Position numbers and translations under genes: made by a program. From the NCBI RefSeq assembly GCF_013004105.1, contig NZ_CP053085.1, positions 3,224,001 through 3,288,000 of the forward strand: a DNA stretch of 64,000 bases. The letters run 5' to 3'. Origin of the DNA: Gemmatimonas groenlandica (GTDB taxonomy: Bacteria > Gemmatimonadota > Gemmatimonadetes > Gemmatimonadales > Gemmatimonadaceae). This document shows, one piece after another, positions 49,406 to 58,730 of the stretch (its first letter is position 1; each line of letters starts with the position of its first letter). The notes under the pieces are model-generated. The model searched no databases. It was not told where the DNA came from and saw only the letters and a program-made list of their open reading frames with translations.

Positions 49406-51516
49406 GACTCGAACTCCACGGAGCTTATACTTTGGGCGGACGGACCCACCTGCCAATCAGTAGCGATCTTCTCCCAGCCTGTTGCCCGTGAGATAGCGTT
49501 GCCGTGCTCATCCTGACCAATCCACACACCCCAAAACTCTGGGTCGTCGGAGCGAGGCTGTTGCGACTTGGGCAACTCGTTCATTTTGACCAGCACCGGC
49601 AGCTCTGACGCCCAGCCGAGTAGAATCGCGTTTTGCGAGGGAAGCGAGGGCAATTCGCGGAGCAGTCCGCGAAGATTGTCAGGGACGAGCCGTTGCACTA
49701 GCTCTTGGTCGCGGTCGTTGCTAATTCGGTGAAGCAGAAACGTGTTGCACTGAGACAGCACCGTGGGCGAAAGCTCAGAGGGGCGCTGCGACGATAGGAC
49801 CAAGCCGAGTCCGAATTTACGCCCCTCACGGGCAATGCGTTCGAAGACCTGACAGCAGATGCCGGCAGCGTCCTGATTCTCGACATCTTCCTTGTAGCGC
49901 TTGATGAAGGTATGCGCCTCTTCCATCACTAGCACGGTGGGTAGCGCGACACCATTCAGCTTTACGTACCGTTGCGATGCTTCGAACACCATTCGGGCGA
50001 TGACGGCGGTAACGACGTGCACGACTTCTGTGGGTACAAGCGACAGGTCTATCACTGATACGCATCCGCCATCGGCGTTGTCGTCGCCAATGTAGCCATT
50101 CAACCATTGCTGAAGCGTCATCGCCCCCACATCACCCATAATTGGCTTCATCCGGGTGTCGGTGAGAAGCGCACGGATTCTGACCAGGAGGGTCTCGATG
50201 TGTTCGGAGACGTTTAGCATTTCACCTGCCGCCTCGACGCCACGGAGCAACGATGCGCCTTCGAAGGGTCTGGGCGCGTCCACGTCCGCCGGAATCACAT
50301 CCTTGGCTGTCCCACCGAATGCGGCATGAGCTTCGCTCGTAGCCGTGAGAAGTTCTTGGACTTCGGGCTTGGTGAAATCCTGATGTGCGTACTGAATCCG
50401 ACGAGGCACGCACAGACCTTCAAGCTTGTCGATCAGCGCATTTAGCCGTGCGTGCTGGTCACCCGTGAAGGAGCTCAGTTCCGGCTCCAAACCCTTCTTC
50501 CACTTTTCCAGCTTCTCGAAGAAGCCTTTGGGTTTCGGGAACGATCCCCACGGCGCACCGGAGTTCTGCTCGATGCGTATCGTCGTTACCAGCGTACGGA
50601 GAAACCGGCGCATGTCGTGACTTGCATCCGCAGTTGGTTCGGTCTGGCCGTCACGAACAACTCGAAGGGCGTGCATTAGCGCCGGCCGCTGGGTTTTCGA
50701 ACTCGCCTGAGTGAACGAGCACCACTCCGCGCTGTTCCAGAACCACAAGGGCACCTTCAATGCGTTTTCACCTTCGCTCGGGTTCACCTTGAAGATCCGT
50801 GCCTTGATTGCATCGTCACCACCGAACGCACGCGAATACTCGCCGTTCGGGTCGAGCACGATGAACCGGGCGTTCGGTCGCCCTTCCGCACCTGCTTGCG
50901 CACGCTCCTGCGCTGCTTGCTCCAGGCTCCAGCGGATAAGTCCAGCAACCGAGCAGGACTTGCCGCTTCCAGTGTTCCCCAGCACGGCGAGGTGCCGCCC
51001 AAATAGACGATTGGGGTCAATGGACACCACGGCATCACCAGCGAGCGGGCTGGTACCGATCTTCACCCGGCGTCGTTCTCCGGACTCGACGATCGAGCGA
51101 AGCTGGTTGTCAGTAGGCAGAAGGACGGCGGCGCCAATCGAGGGCAAACCGTCCGCGCCGCGGCGGAAGGCGTACCCTACGTTTTGTGTGTGCCGGCGGA
51201 GCGTACCGAGTGGGTTGAGCCGCAACCTGCGCAGCGGAAAGGGCAGATCCACCAAACCGAAGTCCTGCATTCCGCGCCGCTTCGGAAACGCCGAGCGTTC
51301 GACGGTCAGCCACTCAACCTGTCCAACGAGGAAGGCGTCATCGACCGGAACCAAGAGGTAACCGTTGACCCTAGGAAACGGTCGTGGACCTCCAGCATTT
51401 AACGCGACCGACTCAGGCGCCTCAATATCCAAGGCGACCTTGATTTCGTCCGGCGAGACGAAGTCCACCGCACCAACACGAAGGCTGCCAGCTTGCTCGA
51501 ACGGCGCTTGGCTCAT
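49402..51516 (-). CDS. herA: HerA-type ATPase, partner of SIR2
   Basis: 704 aa. A beta-barrel N-terminus (residues 1-150) resembles the HAS-barrel of HerA. Walker A is AVLGNTGSGKSCSVAGL (about 177-193), and a Walker B-like segment is VLVMEEAHTFIKRYKED. An arginine-finger region is GLGLVLSSQRPSELSPTVLSQCNTFLLHRI. HerA forms a hexameric ATPase ring. Its gene follows the SIR2 gene with a 1-nt overlap (TAATG) and precedes hsdS with a 4-nt overlap. SIR2-HerA pairs are known anti-phage systems, here lodged inside the restriction operon. Confidence 0.92.
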   Translation of the reverse strand: MSQAPFEQAGSLRVGAVDFVSPDEIKVALDIEAPESVALNAGGPRPFPRVNGYLLVPVDDAFLVGQVEWLTVERSAFPKRRGMQDFGLVDLPFPLRRLRLNPLGTLRRHTQNVGYAFRRGADGLPSIGAAVLLPTDNQLRSIVESGERRRVKIGTSPLAGDAVVSIDPNRLFGRHLAVLGNTGSGKSCSVAGLIRWSLEQAAQERAQAGAEGRPNARFIVLDPNGEYSRAFGGDDAIKARIFKVNPSEGENALKVPLWFWNSAEWCSFTQASSKTQRPALMHALRVVRDGQTEPTADASHDMRRFLRTLVTTIRIEQNSGAPWGSFPKPKGFFEKLEKWKKGLEPELSSFTGDQHARLNALIDKLEGLCVPRRIQYAHQDFTKPEVQELLTATSEAHAAFGGTAKDVIPADVDAPRPFEGASLLRGVEAAGEMLNVSEHIETLLVRIRALLTDTRMKPIMGDVGAMTLQQWLNGYIGDDNADGGCVSVIDLSLVPTEVVHVVTAVIARMVFEASQRYVKLNGVALPTVLVMEEAHTFIKRYKEDVENQDAAGICCQVFERIAREGRKFGLGLVLSSQRPSELSPTVLSQCNTFLLHRISNDRDQELVQRLVPDNLRGLLRELPSLPSQNAILLGWASELPVLVKMNELPKSQQPRSDDPEFWGVWIGQDEHGNAISRATGWEKIATDWQVGPSAQSISSVEFES

Positions 51517-52946
51517 TATGTCGAGCCCTCACCGCTGGCGGGCGGGACTTCAGATTCGGTGGCAGGCCGCGGTTCTGTGCCCCAGCGCGCCTTGAGCAGC
51601 TCCGCCATCCGAAAGGTCGTGCGATCAATCGCAGGCTTCGGTAGGTAGTGATCAACAAGCGCCTGCAAGTCACCCAAATGGTTACCGATAAGTAGCGTGA
51701 CCTGAGCGTGCCTGCCCAATCGCTCGTACGTGCGCATGATGCGGCCTAGCGGATCACCGTGGGCGATGACAACCAGGTGCGCTGACGGGATCGTCAACAT
51801 GTCCTCAATTACGCGATTGATGTGCTCGTCGCCAAAGCTGTAGCCGTAGCAGACTACGGTGCTATTCGGACGGCAGATTGAAGCAGCAAAGTCCCTAAAC
51901 AATTCGACGTAGGGGAACGCCGTCGTCTCGCGGTCCTTGGCGGCGTTGGGGTAAATCATCAGCGCTGAGGCATCGACGCCGGTGAGGCCAGGTGCCGCCA
52001 CGAAGGGCCTGATGTCCTCAGCGCCAAAGGGCAGGCCGATCCGACGGATGGCGCCATCGCTCGCGAGCCAGTCGACCGAACCGTGGAGCTTGGTGAACCT
52101 CGCGACGCCTTCTAGGTAGCGGGGCTCCCCGCGGATGCCGGGCGGGTTGTAGTGTAGGTCCACGTCGAGGCGCGACGCGCGGAACACGGGGGCCAGGGTG
52201 CCTACGAAGCGGTCGATGAGACGTAGGCCCGCCACGTCCGCACCGGCCTCGATAAACCGATCGTAGTTGGTGGTGAATAGCTGCAATCGCTCGCGGGTGC
52301 CAGCACGACTCGCAAAGCTCAACAAGAAGCTGGTGAGGTAGTTGAATGCGTCTTCACGCTTTGTTGCCTCGGCTTCCGCTAGGCTTCGTTCGCCCTGAAG
52401 GATTGACATGGCGAACGACTTGAGGATGCCCTCCAGGTCACTTCGCAGAGCTGAAGCTTGATTCTTCTGCTCAGAGTCATTCTCCTTCGGCGCCGCCAGT
52501 ATCTCTAGGCCACGAAGCAATTCGTTCGCGACCCGAATCTGATCCTCGAAGTTCCCATTTTCGCGCCCTGCGGCGCTAGCGGCACGGGTCACTTCGCCTG
52601 CTATCTCATCGTCCAGCGTCTGGAAAGTGACGCCGCTCATTCCCGGAAGACCCGCGCCAGTCCCGAGCCAGTGGACCGCGTGCGTGAGACCAGAGCCAAC
52701 AAGCAACGATAGGTGCTCGGATTGCACCAGGGCCGTCAGCCAAGGCTCGATTCGCGGACGCAGCCTCTCGGGTCCGAATGTCTCCGCGGACTTTGCCCAA
52801 GAACACTGCGCGCCTGCGGGCAAGGTGAACAAATCGGGTCCAGTGGATTCCACAGTGCGATTCAGGAAGACCGGCCCGTGATCGTCTCGAGTCTTCAGTA
52901 CCTGCCCGCCGGATTTCAGGTGCTCCTTGAGTTCCCCAACAGTCAT
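51516..52946 (-). CDS. SIR2-domain NADase-like defence effector
   Basis: 476 aa. SIR2 motifs: LLVGSGLTHA (83-86, NAD loop), LFTTNYDRFIE (225-229, TxNxD), TKLHGSVDW (catalytic His, 288) and CYGYSFGDEHINRVIEDML (368-377, a usual SIR2_2 feature). Residues 1-70 form a separate N-terminal part with little similarity I know. In SIR2-HerA systems SIR2 depletes NAD+ on phage attack. The start overlaps the hsdM stop (ATGA) and the stop overlaps the herA start, so it is translated in a fixed ratio with both. Confidence 0.9.
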   Translation of the reverse strand: MTVGELKEHLKSGGQVLKTRDDHGPVFLNRTVESTGPDLFTLPAGAQCSWAKSAETFGPERLRPRIEPWLTALVQSEHLSLLVGSGLTHAVHWLGTGAGLPGMSGVTFQTLDDEIAGEVTRAASAAGRENGNFEDQIRVANELLRGLEILAAPKENDSEQKNQASALRSDLEGILKSFAMSILQGERSLAEAEATKREDAFNYLTSFLLSFASRAGTRERLQLFTTNYDRFIEAGADVAGLRLIDRFVGTLAPVFRASRLDVDLHYNPPGIRGEPRYLEGVARFTKLHGSVDWLASDGAIRRIGLPFGAEDIRPFVAAPGLTGVDASALMIYPNAAKDRETTAFPYVELFRDFAASICRPNSTVVCYGYSFGDEHINRVIEDMLTIPSAHLVVIAHGDPLGRIMRTYERLGRHAQVTLLIGNHLGDLQALVDHYLPKPAIDRTTFRMAELLKARWGTEPRPATESEVPPASGEGST

Positions 52947-55300
52947 ATCTTTACTCCCGCAGTGATTCCTGCCAGCAGACCTTCTGCCTCCTTCTCAATT
53001 GCCATGATGTCCGCGCTGATCTCCTCGAGCGTCCGCAGCGGCTGCGGCTTGTAGAAGTGCCGAGTAAAGCTCACCTCGTAGCCAATCTTGGTGGCGTCCT
53101 CCTTGATCCACGCATCAGCTGTGTACGGAAGCACCTCGCGGCGAACGAACACCTCGATGCCGCCCTCCTCCAGCAGTGGCACTTGCTCGGTGTCGCGCAG
53201 ATCGGCGTCGGGCTCAAACTCCACCACCGCCGCTTTGTTGTTTACGGTGACTTCGTAAAATCCGCGCAGTGGATGGGGTTTCACCTTGCCCAGCTTGTGC
53301 ACCTTGGCGATCACCGGCGGGGCGCTTTCCTCACGCCAGCTCACGGCTTTGAGAATCAGTTTGAGTTCTGGGGCCGACAGCTTGATCTTCGCCTTGGTCA
53401 GCGCCACGTTCACGCGATCGCGAAAGACGTTGTGGTCTTCGTACAGCGCATCGCCAAGGGCGTCACGTAGCATCGTCGCGACTTCCACCAACCGCGCGTC
53501 GCGCTCCCACGACTTGGCGTCGAGCAGCTTCTTGCGCTTCTTCTCGGGCAGACCCTTCTTGCTGCCGCCGCCCTCCTCGTCATCCGCGTCGTCTTCATCG
53601 GATCCCCACTCAGCCAGCCGCTGTTCAAGCGCCGTCGAGAGCCGCGCGAAGTCGGTCACCAGCGCGTTACCGAACTCTTCGTACAGCACCGAGCGAATCT
53701 CCTCGTCGCCTGACGCAACGCGCAGCGACTCGATCGCGCCGGGGGTGAGGCGACTGTGCAGCCGCAGCGGACGCTCCACGGTGACCTTCCAGTAGCCGAA
53801 CGCTTCATTGGGGAAGATCTTTGATTCGGGTGTCTCGTTGAATTCAAGAAACGTCTGGTTGATGCGCGCGACATCGTCTGGCGAAAGCTCGCAGTTCTTC
53901 TTGCCGAGGTTCTTGCGCAGCGGCTTGAACCACTGCGAGGCATCGATGAGCTGCACCTGTCCCTTGCGGTGCGCCGGCTTGCGGTTGCTCAGCACCCAGA
54001 TGTACGTCGCGATGCCAGTGTTGTAGAAGAGATTGAGCGGCAACGCAACAATGGCCTCGAGCCAATCGTTCTCTATCAGCCAGCGGCGGATGTTACTTTC
54101 GCCCTGGCCCGCGTCGCCGGTGAAGAGCGACGAGCCATTGTGCACTTCGGCGATGCGGCTGCCGAGTGCCGACGTGTCGTTCATCTTCGACGCCATGTTG
54201 GCGAGGAAGAGCATCTGCCCGTCGCTGGACCGGGTGACCAGAGACAGCTCCTCACCCCGATGCATCACCTTGAAGCGCGGATCGCGCATGCCGTCTTTGC
54301 CGCCCATGGCCTCGAGGTCCTTCTTCCAGCTCTTCCCGTAGGGCGGGTTGGCGAGCATGAAGTCGAACTCCTGCGCGGGGAATGCATCGTGCGCGAGCGT
54401 GGACCACTCCGCTCCGCCTACGATGTGATCCGCGTTCTCGCCCTCGCCCTTGAGGAGCATGTCGGCCTTGCAGACTGCGTACGTCTCGGGATTGATCTCC
54501 TGACCGTACAGGAGGCTCTTGACCTGTTGGCCGTGCTTAGCGGCAATTGACCTCAGCGTCTCCTCGGCGACTGTGAGCATGCCACCGGTGCCGCAGGCGC
54601 AATCGTACAGCAGGTAGGTGCCCGACTTGATCTCGTGCTCGATCGGCAGGAACACGAGGTTCGCCATGAGCCGGACCGCATCACGCGGGGTCCAGTGCTC
54701 ACCGGCTTCCTCGTTGTTCTCTTCGTTGAACTTGCGAACCAGCTCCTCAAAGACCGTACCCATGGCATGATTGTCGATGCCAGCAGGGGATAGGTCGATT
54801 AATGGATCGAGGAACTTGGAAATCAGCGTGCCAAGCGAGTCTGAGCGAGAGAGTGTCTGAAGCTGGTTACGGAACTTGAAGTTCTCGAGAATGTCCTGAA
54901 CGTTCGACGAGAAGCCGTTCAGGTAGTCCTCGAAGTCCGACAAGAGCTGCTGTTGGCTTCCTCGTGAGGTCAGGTCACGCAGGGTGAACTTGGACGTGTT
55001 GTAGAAGGCCTGTCCCGCTGCATCCGCGAGCGCCGCGCGCTGCTCAGTGATGCCCGCTTCGTCCAACATGTTCCGTGTGGCAAGCACGCGCGCCTTGGTC
55101 GGCTCGAGCACGGCGTCCATGCGCCGAATGACACACATCGGCAGAATGACATCCGGGTACTTTCCGCGCTTGAACAAGTCGCGCAGGACATCGTCCGCGA
55201 TACCCCAGATGAACGAGACGATCTTGTTGTGGGTGGCCTGGTCCACTGGTCTATTCGCTCCAAGTTCATTTAAGGAGAAGCTCGGCGGATACTCGAGCAT
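52943..55300 (-). CDS. hsdM: Type I restriction enzyme, methyltransferase subunit
   Basis: 785 aa from the ATG at 55300; a longer frame to 55495 exists but reads as non-coding Arg/Ser-rich sequence. The N-terminal helical domain (FIWGIADDVLRDLFKRGKYPDVILPMCVIRRMD) is typical. SAM motif I is DCACGTGGMLTVAEE (about 233), and the catalytic motif is LANPPYGKSWKKD (about 318), for N6-adenine methylation. After about residue 560 comes an acidic then basic linker (DEDDADDEEGGGSKKGLPEKKRKK) and an extra C-terminal domain of about 200 residues. HsdM of common families is about 500-550 aa, so this is a long form. Confidence 0.95.
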   Translation of the reverse strand: MLEYPPSFSLNELGANRPVDQATHNKIVSFIWGIADDVLRDLFKRGKYPDVILPMCVIRRMDAVLEPTKARVLATRNMLDEAGITEQRAALADAAGQAFYNTSKFTLRDLTSRGSQQQLLSDFEDYLNGFSSNVQDILENFKFRNQLQTLSRSDSLGTLISKFLDPLIDLSPAGIDNHAMGTVFEELVRKFNEENNEEAGEHWTPRDAVRLMANLVFLPIEHEIKSGTYLLYDCACGTGGMLTVAEETLRSIAAKHGQQVKSLLYGQEINPETYAVCKADMLLKGEGENADHIVGGAEWSTLAHDAFPAQEFDFMLANPPYGKSWKKDLEAMGGKDGMRDPRFKVMHRGEELSLVTRSSDGQMLFLANMASKMNDTSALGSRIAEVHNGSSLFTGDAGQGESNIRRWLIENDWLEAIVALPLNLFYNTGIATYIWVLSNRKPAHRKGQVQLIDASQWFKPLRKNLGKKNCELSPDDVARINQTFLEFNETPESKIFPNEAFGYWKVTVERPLRLHSRLTPGAIESLRVASGDEEIRSVLYEEFGNALVTDFARLSTALEQRLAEWGSDEDDADDEEGGGSKKGLPEKKRKKLLDAKSWERDARLVEVATMLRDALGDALYEDHNVFRDRVNVALTKAKIKLSAPELKLILKAVSWREESAPPVIAKVHKLGKVKPHPLRGFYEVTVNNKAAVVEFEPDADLRDTEQVPLLEEGGIEVFVRREVLPYTADAWIKEDATKIGYEVSFTRHFYKPQPLRTLEEISADIMAIEKEAEGLLAGITAGVKI

Positions 55301-55509
55301 CAAGTTGGCTAAACTCGCTCGCGTTCGCGAGAGGTGGATTGGGCGCACTCGAGTGCAATCCTCGACGTCGGCAGCAACGAAGGTCTTGGACTTCGAAGGG
55401 TTCCTGCGCCTTCTACATCGCCAGCCAAGGCGGATGCCCGATATGTTCACGTGGGGCGAGTCGCATCCCCACGGAGTTGGGCATCCGGAGGTCACCTGTG
55501 ACGCGTCGA

Positions 55510-58347
55510 CTATTCCTTGCCGACAATCGCCAGCGCATCCCAGTGAAAGATGGCAGCGAACGGGACTTCCGTGACCTCTTCGGTCTTCTGGCCGATTTGC
55601 ACCCGTATATCGGCGACCTTACGTCGTGGGTCCACACGAACGAGTTTGGCCGCCAAGGGCTCATTGGGAAAGCCGCGGATCGTGGGCGCATATACCGCGA
55701 CTGCGCTCCTAGGCTTCAAGTCACGCGACTTGAGCGGACGCATGTCAGGGAGTGCGTTCGGCTCGAACCTGTATTCCGCGCGCCCGAACTCATCATCGCC
55801 AGATGCCATAACGGCGAGGCGCTGAATTTGGGCAGCCCGATCGCCGTTCTGGGCCGACCGTATCTGTGCAAATAGCGCTGAGGCGTGCCCCTCAAGCCAC
55901 TCTCGCGGATTCCCCGACCGAAGATGGATGCGCCACTCCCGGCGCCTTGGCCCCCGAGCTCCCGTTTCGATGTGGTCGACGGCAGCGCACTGAAAGAACA
56001 TGTTGATCGTTCGACGGAGATCGCGTTCCAGCTGATCCGGATTTGACGACGCAAATCCGCTGGGGAACTCAAGCGGCGGTACGGCACGAAGTAGTGTTGC
56101 CGTTCGTCGAAAATGCATCTCCCGAATGCTCTTGTCCCGGTTACAGGTAGAGCAGAGCGTTTGAAGGTTATTGGGCTCATTGGTGCCCCCATGATATCGC
56201 GCTACAATGTGGTCAACCTGCAGTGTGCGCGAGTTTGACGAGCCGCAACAGAGGCATCGATTGCCGTCTCTCCGAAACACCTCCCTTTTCGCGGACTCGC
56301 TCGGCTCTGAGTCCGGCAGCACAGCGGGCGGAGCAATCACCGGTGATGTAGGGCCAATGATCCCCACGCCGGTGGTTCGCTGCAGTTGTCCCTCAACGAG
56401 GTGACGAAACTGGTGGCGAAACAGATCGAATGTTGGAAAGAGGGCACGCCAGAATCGCTGCTCATCCTCGTACACGGTGCTGAGATACTTCCACGTTTGG
56501 CTAGGACCCCAGTCCTCGACCGTCGCTTGCCGAGCGGCCAGCGTGAGATCGTGCGCTTCCCGATGTTCAAACGGAAAGAAGGGCGGCGCCTCACCGGCCC
56601 GCTGCCCGACGTGTCGAGCGAGATGGAAAAGACTCATACCAATACCGCTGGCGTTCTGCTCCTTGTTCGCGAAGAAGAATGCAGTCCATTCATCGATCTG
56701 TGCCGAGACCGCGTTGTAACGCAAACCGGGGTCGGCGAAGGGACGAATGTCTGATGAACACAGATGCTTGAGGAAGGCGTCATAGCTTGCCTTCTCATCT
56801 TCGTGCACTAAGACCATCGGGCGAACGTGCGCTGTATCGTCAGTTTCAGCCACCTCGACATCAAAGTCAGAGACGAACCAACCAAGCGGCAGAAGCTCCA
56901 AGAAGGACGCTGGCGCGAGTTGTCCGGTCTCCATCTGTCGCGCGAGTCGCCGAACGAGCTCAATCGAGACCAGCTGCAGGGGCAGCTCACGGCGCGCCGG
57001 CCGCGCCTCTTGGCTTTCCGCACCGGTCCACAGGTCGTCGAACTCGGCCCACTGGATGGCCTCACGCCATTGGTCCATGAATAGCACGATGTTCGCCGTC
57101 GTCGTGCCACCGAATTTCGGCCCCCGAAGCGCGCGCCCAACCATCTGCCGCAGCAATATCGGACTTGTCGTCTGCCTCGTGAGGAAGACGGTCTGCACGT
57201 TGGGAACGTCCGTGCCCTCTGTGAGCATGCGGACGTTGATCAGTACATCAAGCTCGCCGTCGTGAAATGCCTTCAAAACGAGCGCATTGGCATCTCGGGA
57301 TCTGCGGTTTCGCTCCTCAACGGTACCCGGACCGCGGTCTACATGTGAATACACGGCGTTCGCCCGTACGCCGTTCTCTCGCAACTTCTCGCAAAGATAT
57401 TCACACTGGTGCCATCGGTCAGCAAAGATGATTGTCTTGCCGAAGTCGGCGCGCCGCTCCACGTAGGTGCGCCAGATCGTATCATTCCGCTCTTGGTTCT
57501 CAGCGAGTTGTGTAATGATGTCGTCCGGAACGTCTTGGTACATGGCGCGCCATCGCTGAAACTTCGCCGCGTCAAATCGCGGCTCGAACTTTGTGCGGCA
57601 CGGAATGGGAATGGGCTTCGCGAGAATACCCTGGGCAATTAGCCGAGACGCACTCACCTGATAGAGGATCTTCTGGGGAAAGAGCTTCGCGAGCCAACCT
57701 TCACGCTTCGTGTCGTTGTACATGGGCGTTGCCGTAAGGCCCATCAGCTTCATTCCCGGGATCTGTCGACGGAGCGACAGCAGGAATTCCGTGTACGAGG
57801 GGGCTGGCGCATGATGCGCCTCGTCAAACACAACAACAAGCTTCCCCTTCGCTGACTCGAGGAATGCTTGTAGCTGCGCATGACCCTCACGATAGGCCCG
57901 CGCCGCCGTCTGCAACGTAGCAATTACGACGTCATCGTTCTGAGAGACCGCAGCGATTCGGCTGTGGCCGTGCGTGCCGGACACCACGCGAGCACGCAGC
58001 CGCTCACGCGGCTCACGGATGTGGCCAACCTCGAGTCGTGCACCGTCACTTCGCTTCCCAAAGCTATCGAGCGCCTGCTCAAGCAAATGGTGCGTGTGCG
58101 CGAGCCAGAGCACCTTATAGCCTTCACTGAGCGGGTTGCGGCAGAGGAACCGAACGGCCGTGAACGTCTTTCCCGCCCCCGTTGGCAAGACCAACAATCC
58201 ACCAGAGTCAACGGTCGACTGCGCTGAATACCACTTGCTGAGCTCTGAGAGCGCTTCCGTTTGGTGCGCCGCCTCCTCACGACCGGACGGCTGCTTGCGC
58301 GCCTCGTCCAGGTTGTACTCTCGCTCCCACTCACTCAACGCACCCAT
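55510..58347 (-). CDS. SF2 helicase fused to an HNH endonuclease
   Basis: About 945 aa from the ATG at 58347 (GGGAG six bases upstream). Helicase motifs: LPTGAGKTFTAVRF (about residue 55), LWLAHTHHLLEQ, VVFDEAHHAPAPSY, GLTATPMYNDT, FADRWHQCEYL, and QMVGRALRGPKFGGT. Around residues 680-735 is an HNH domain (REVFRRDGNRCLCCGSSNSR, VDHIVARYHGGTNEPNNLQTLCSTCNRDKS) with two CxxC-type zinc pairs. About 200 further C-terminal residues are unknown. It is the first large gene of the minus-strand island, 210 bp before hsdM. A role as a nuclease in defence is inference. Confidence 0.88.
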   Translation of the reverse strand: MGALSEWEREYNLDEARKQPSGREEAAHQTEALSELSKWYSAQSTVDSGGLLVLPTGAGKTFTAVRFLCRNPLSEGYKVLWLAHTHHLLEQALDSFGKRSDGARLEVGHIREPRERLRARVVSGTHGHSRIAAVSQNDDVVIATLQTAARAYREGHAQLQAFLESAKGKLVVVFDEAHHAPAPSYTEFLLSLRRQIPGMKLMGLTATPMYNDTKREGWLAKLFPQKILYQVSASRLIAQGILAKPIPIPCRTKFEPRFDAAKFQRWRAMYQDVPDDIITQLAENQERNDTIWRTYVERRADFGKTIIFADRWHQCEYLCEKLRENGVRANAVYSHVDRGPGTVEERNRRSRDANALVLKAFHDGELDVLINVRMLTEGTDVPNVQTVFLTRQTTSPILLRQMVGRALRGPKFGGTTTANIVLFMDQWREAIQWAEFDDLWTGAESQEARPARRELPLQLVSIELVRRLARQMETGQLAPASFLELLPLGWFVSDFDVEVAETDDTAHVRPMVLVHEDEKASYDAFLKHLCSSDIRPFADPGLRYNAVSAQIDEWTAFFFANKEQNASGIGMSLFHLARHVGQRAGEAPPFFPFEHREAHDLTLAARQATVEDWGPSQTWKYLSTVYEDEQRFWRALFPTFDLFRHQFRHLVEGQLQRTTGVGIIGPTSPVIAPPAVLPDSEPSESAKREVFRRDGNRCLCCGSSNSRTLQVDHIVARYHGGTNEPNNLQTLCSTCNRDKSIREMHFRRTATLLRAVPPLEFPSGFASSNPDQLERDLRRTINMFFQCAAVDHIETGARGPRRREWRIHLRSGNPREWLEGHASALFAQIRSAQNGDRAAQIQRLAVMASGDDEFGRAEYRFEPNALPDMRPLKSRDLKPRSAVAVYAPTIRGFPNEPLAAKLVRVDPRRKVADIRVQIGQKTEEVTEVPFAAIFHWDALAIVGKE

Positions 58348-58416
58348 TGAATACTCCCGTTGGTTTGATCCAGCATCGCGCGCAACCCGCACTTGCCCCT
58401 TGCCACAAACGGTCAG

Positions 58417-58614
58417 CTATTTCTTCTGCCGCTTTCCGTTCTCCTTCATATATGCGGCGAATGCTTCAAGACTGAGCCCATACCAGTCTCGTGAGTTTGA
58501 TGGAGCCCAGAGCACGCCGCTGGGTTTGACGCGAATATGTCCGACCACCTTTCCGTCCTCGTCGACGATCTCGTGGTCCTCGAATTTGCGCGGCTTGAAA
58601 TTGTTCTTAGACAT
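58417..58614 (-). CDS. Small unknown protein upstream of the helicase-HNH gene
   Basis: 65 aa from the ATG at 58614 (AGAG five bases before it). The sequence SKNNFKPRKFEDHEIVDEDGKVVGHIRVKPSGVLWAPSNSRDWYGLSLEAFAAYMKENG suggests a beta-strand pair followed by a helix, like a small nucleic-acid or modification-linked protein. I know no family. It lies 69 nt before the helicase-HNH start on the same strand, so it may be the first gene of the island operon. Confidence 0.6.
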   Translation of the reverse strand: MSKNNFKPRKFEDHEIVDEDGKVVGHIRVKPSGVLWAPSNSRDWYGLSLEAFAAYMKENGKRQKK

Positions 58615-58730
58615 AGACACTCTTGATTGATGGCTGATTGGAAATGCGAATTTCCATTGTCCGGCTTCACCCTTTGAATGTCAAGCGATCGACTCTCAAG
58701 TTCGCTAGACGTCGCAGGCGCGTCTGACAA

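Noticed and set aside
55301-55495. Longer N-terminus for HsdM
   Set aside because: The extra 65 residues are Arg/Ser/Pro-rich and unlike HsdM. The ATG at 55300 starts just before the conserved helical domain.
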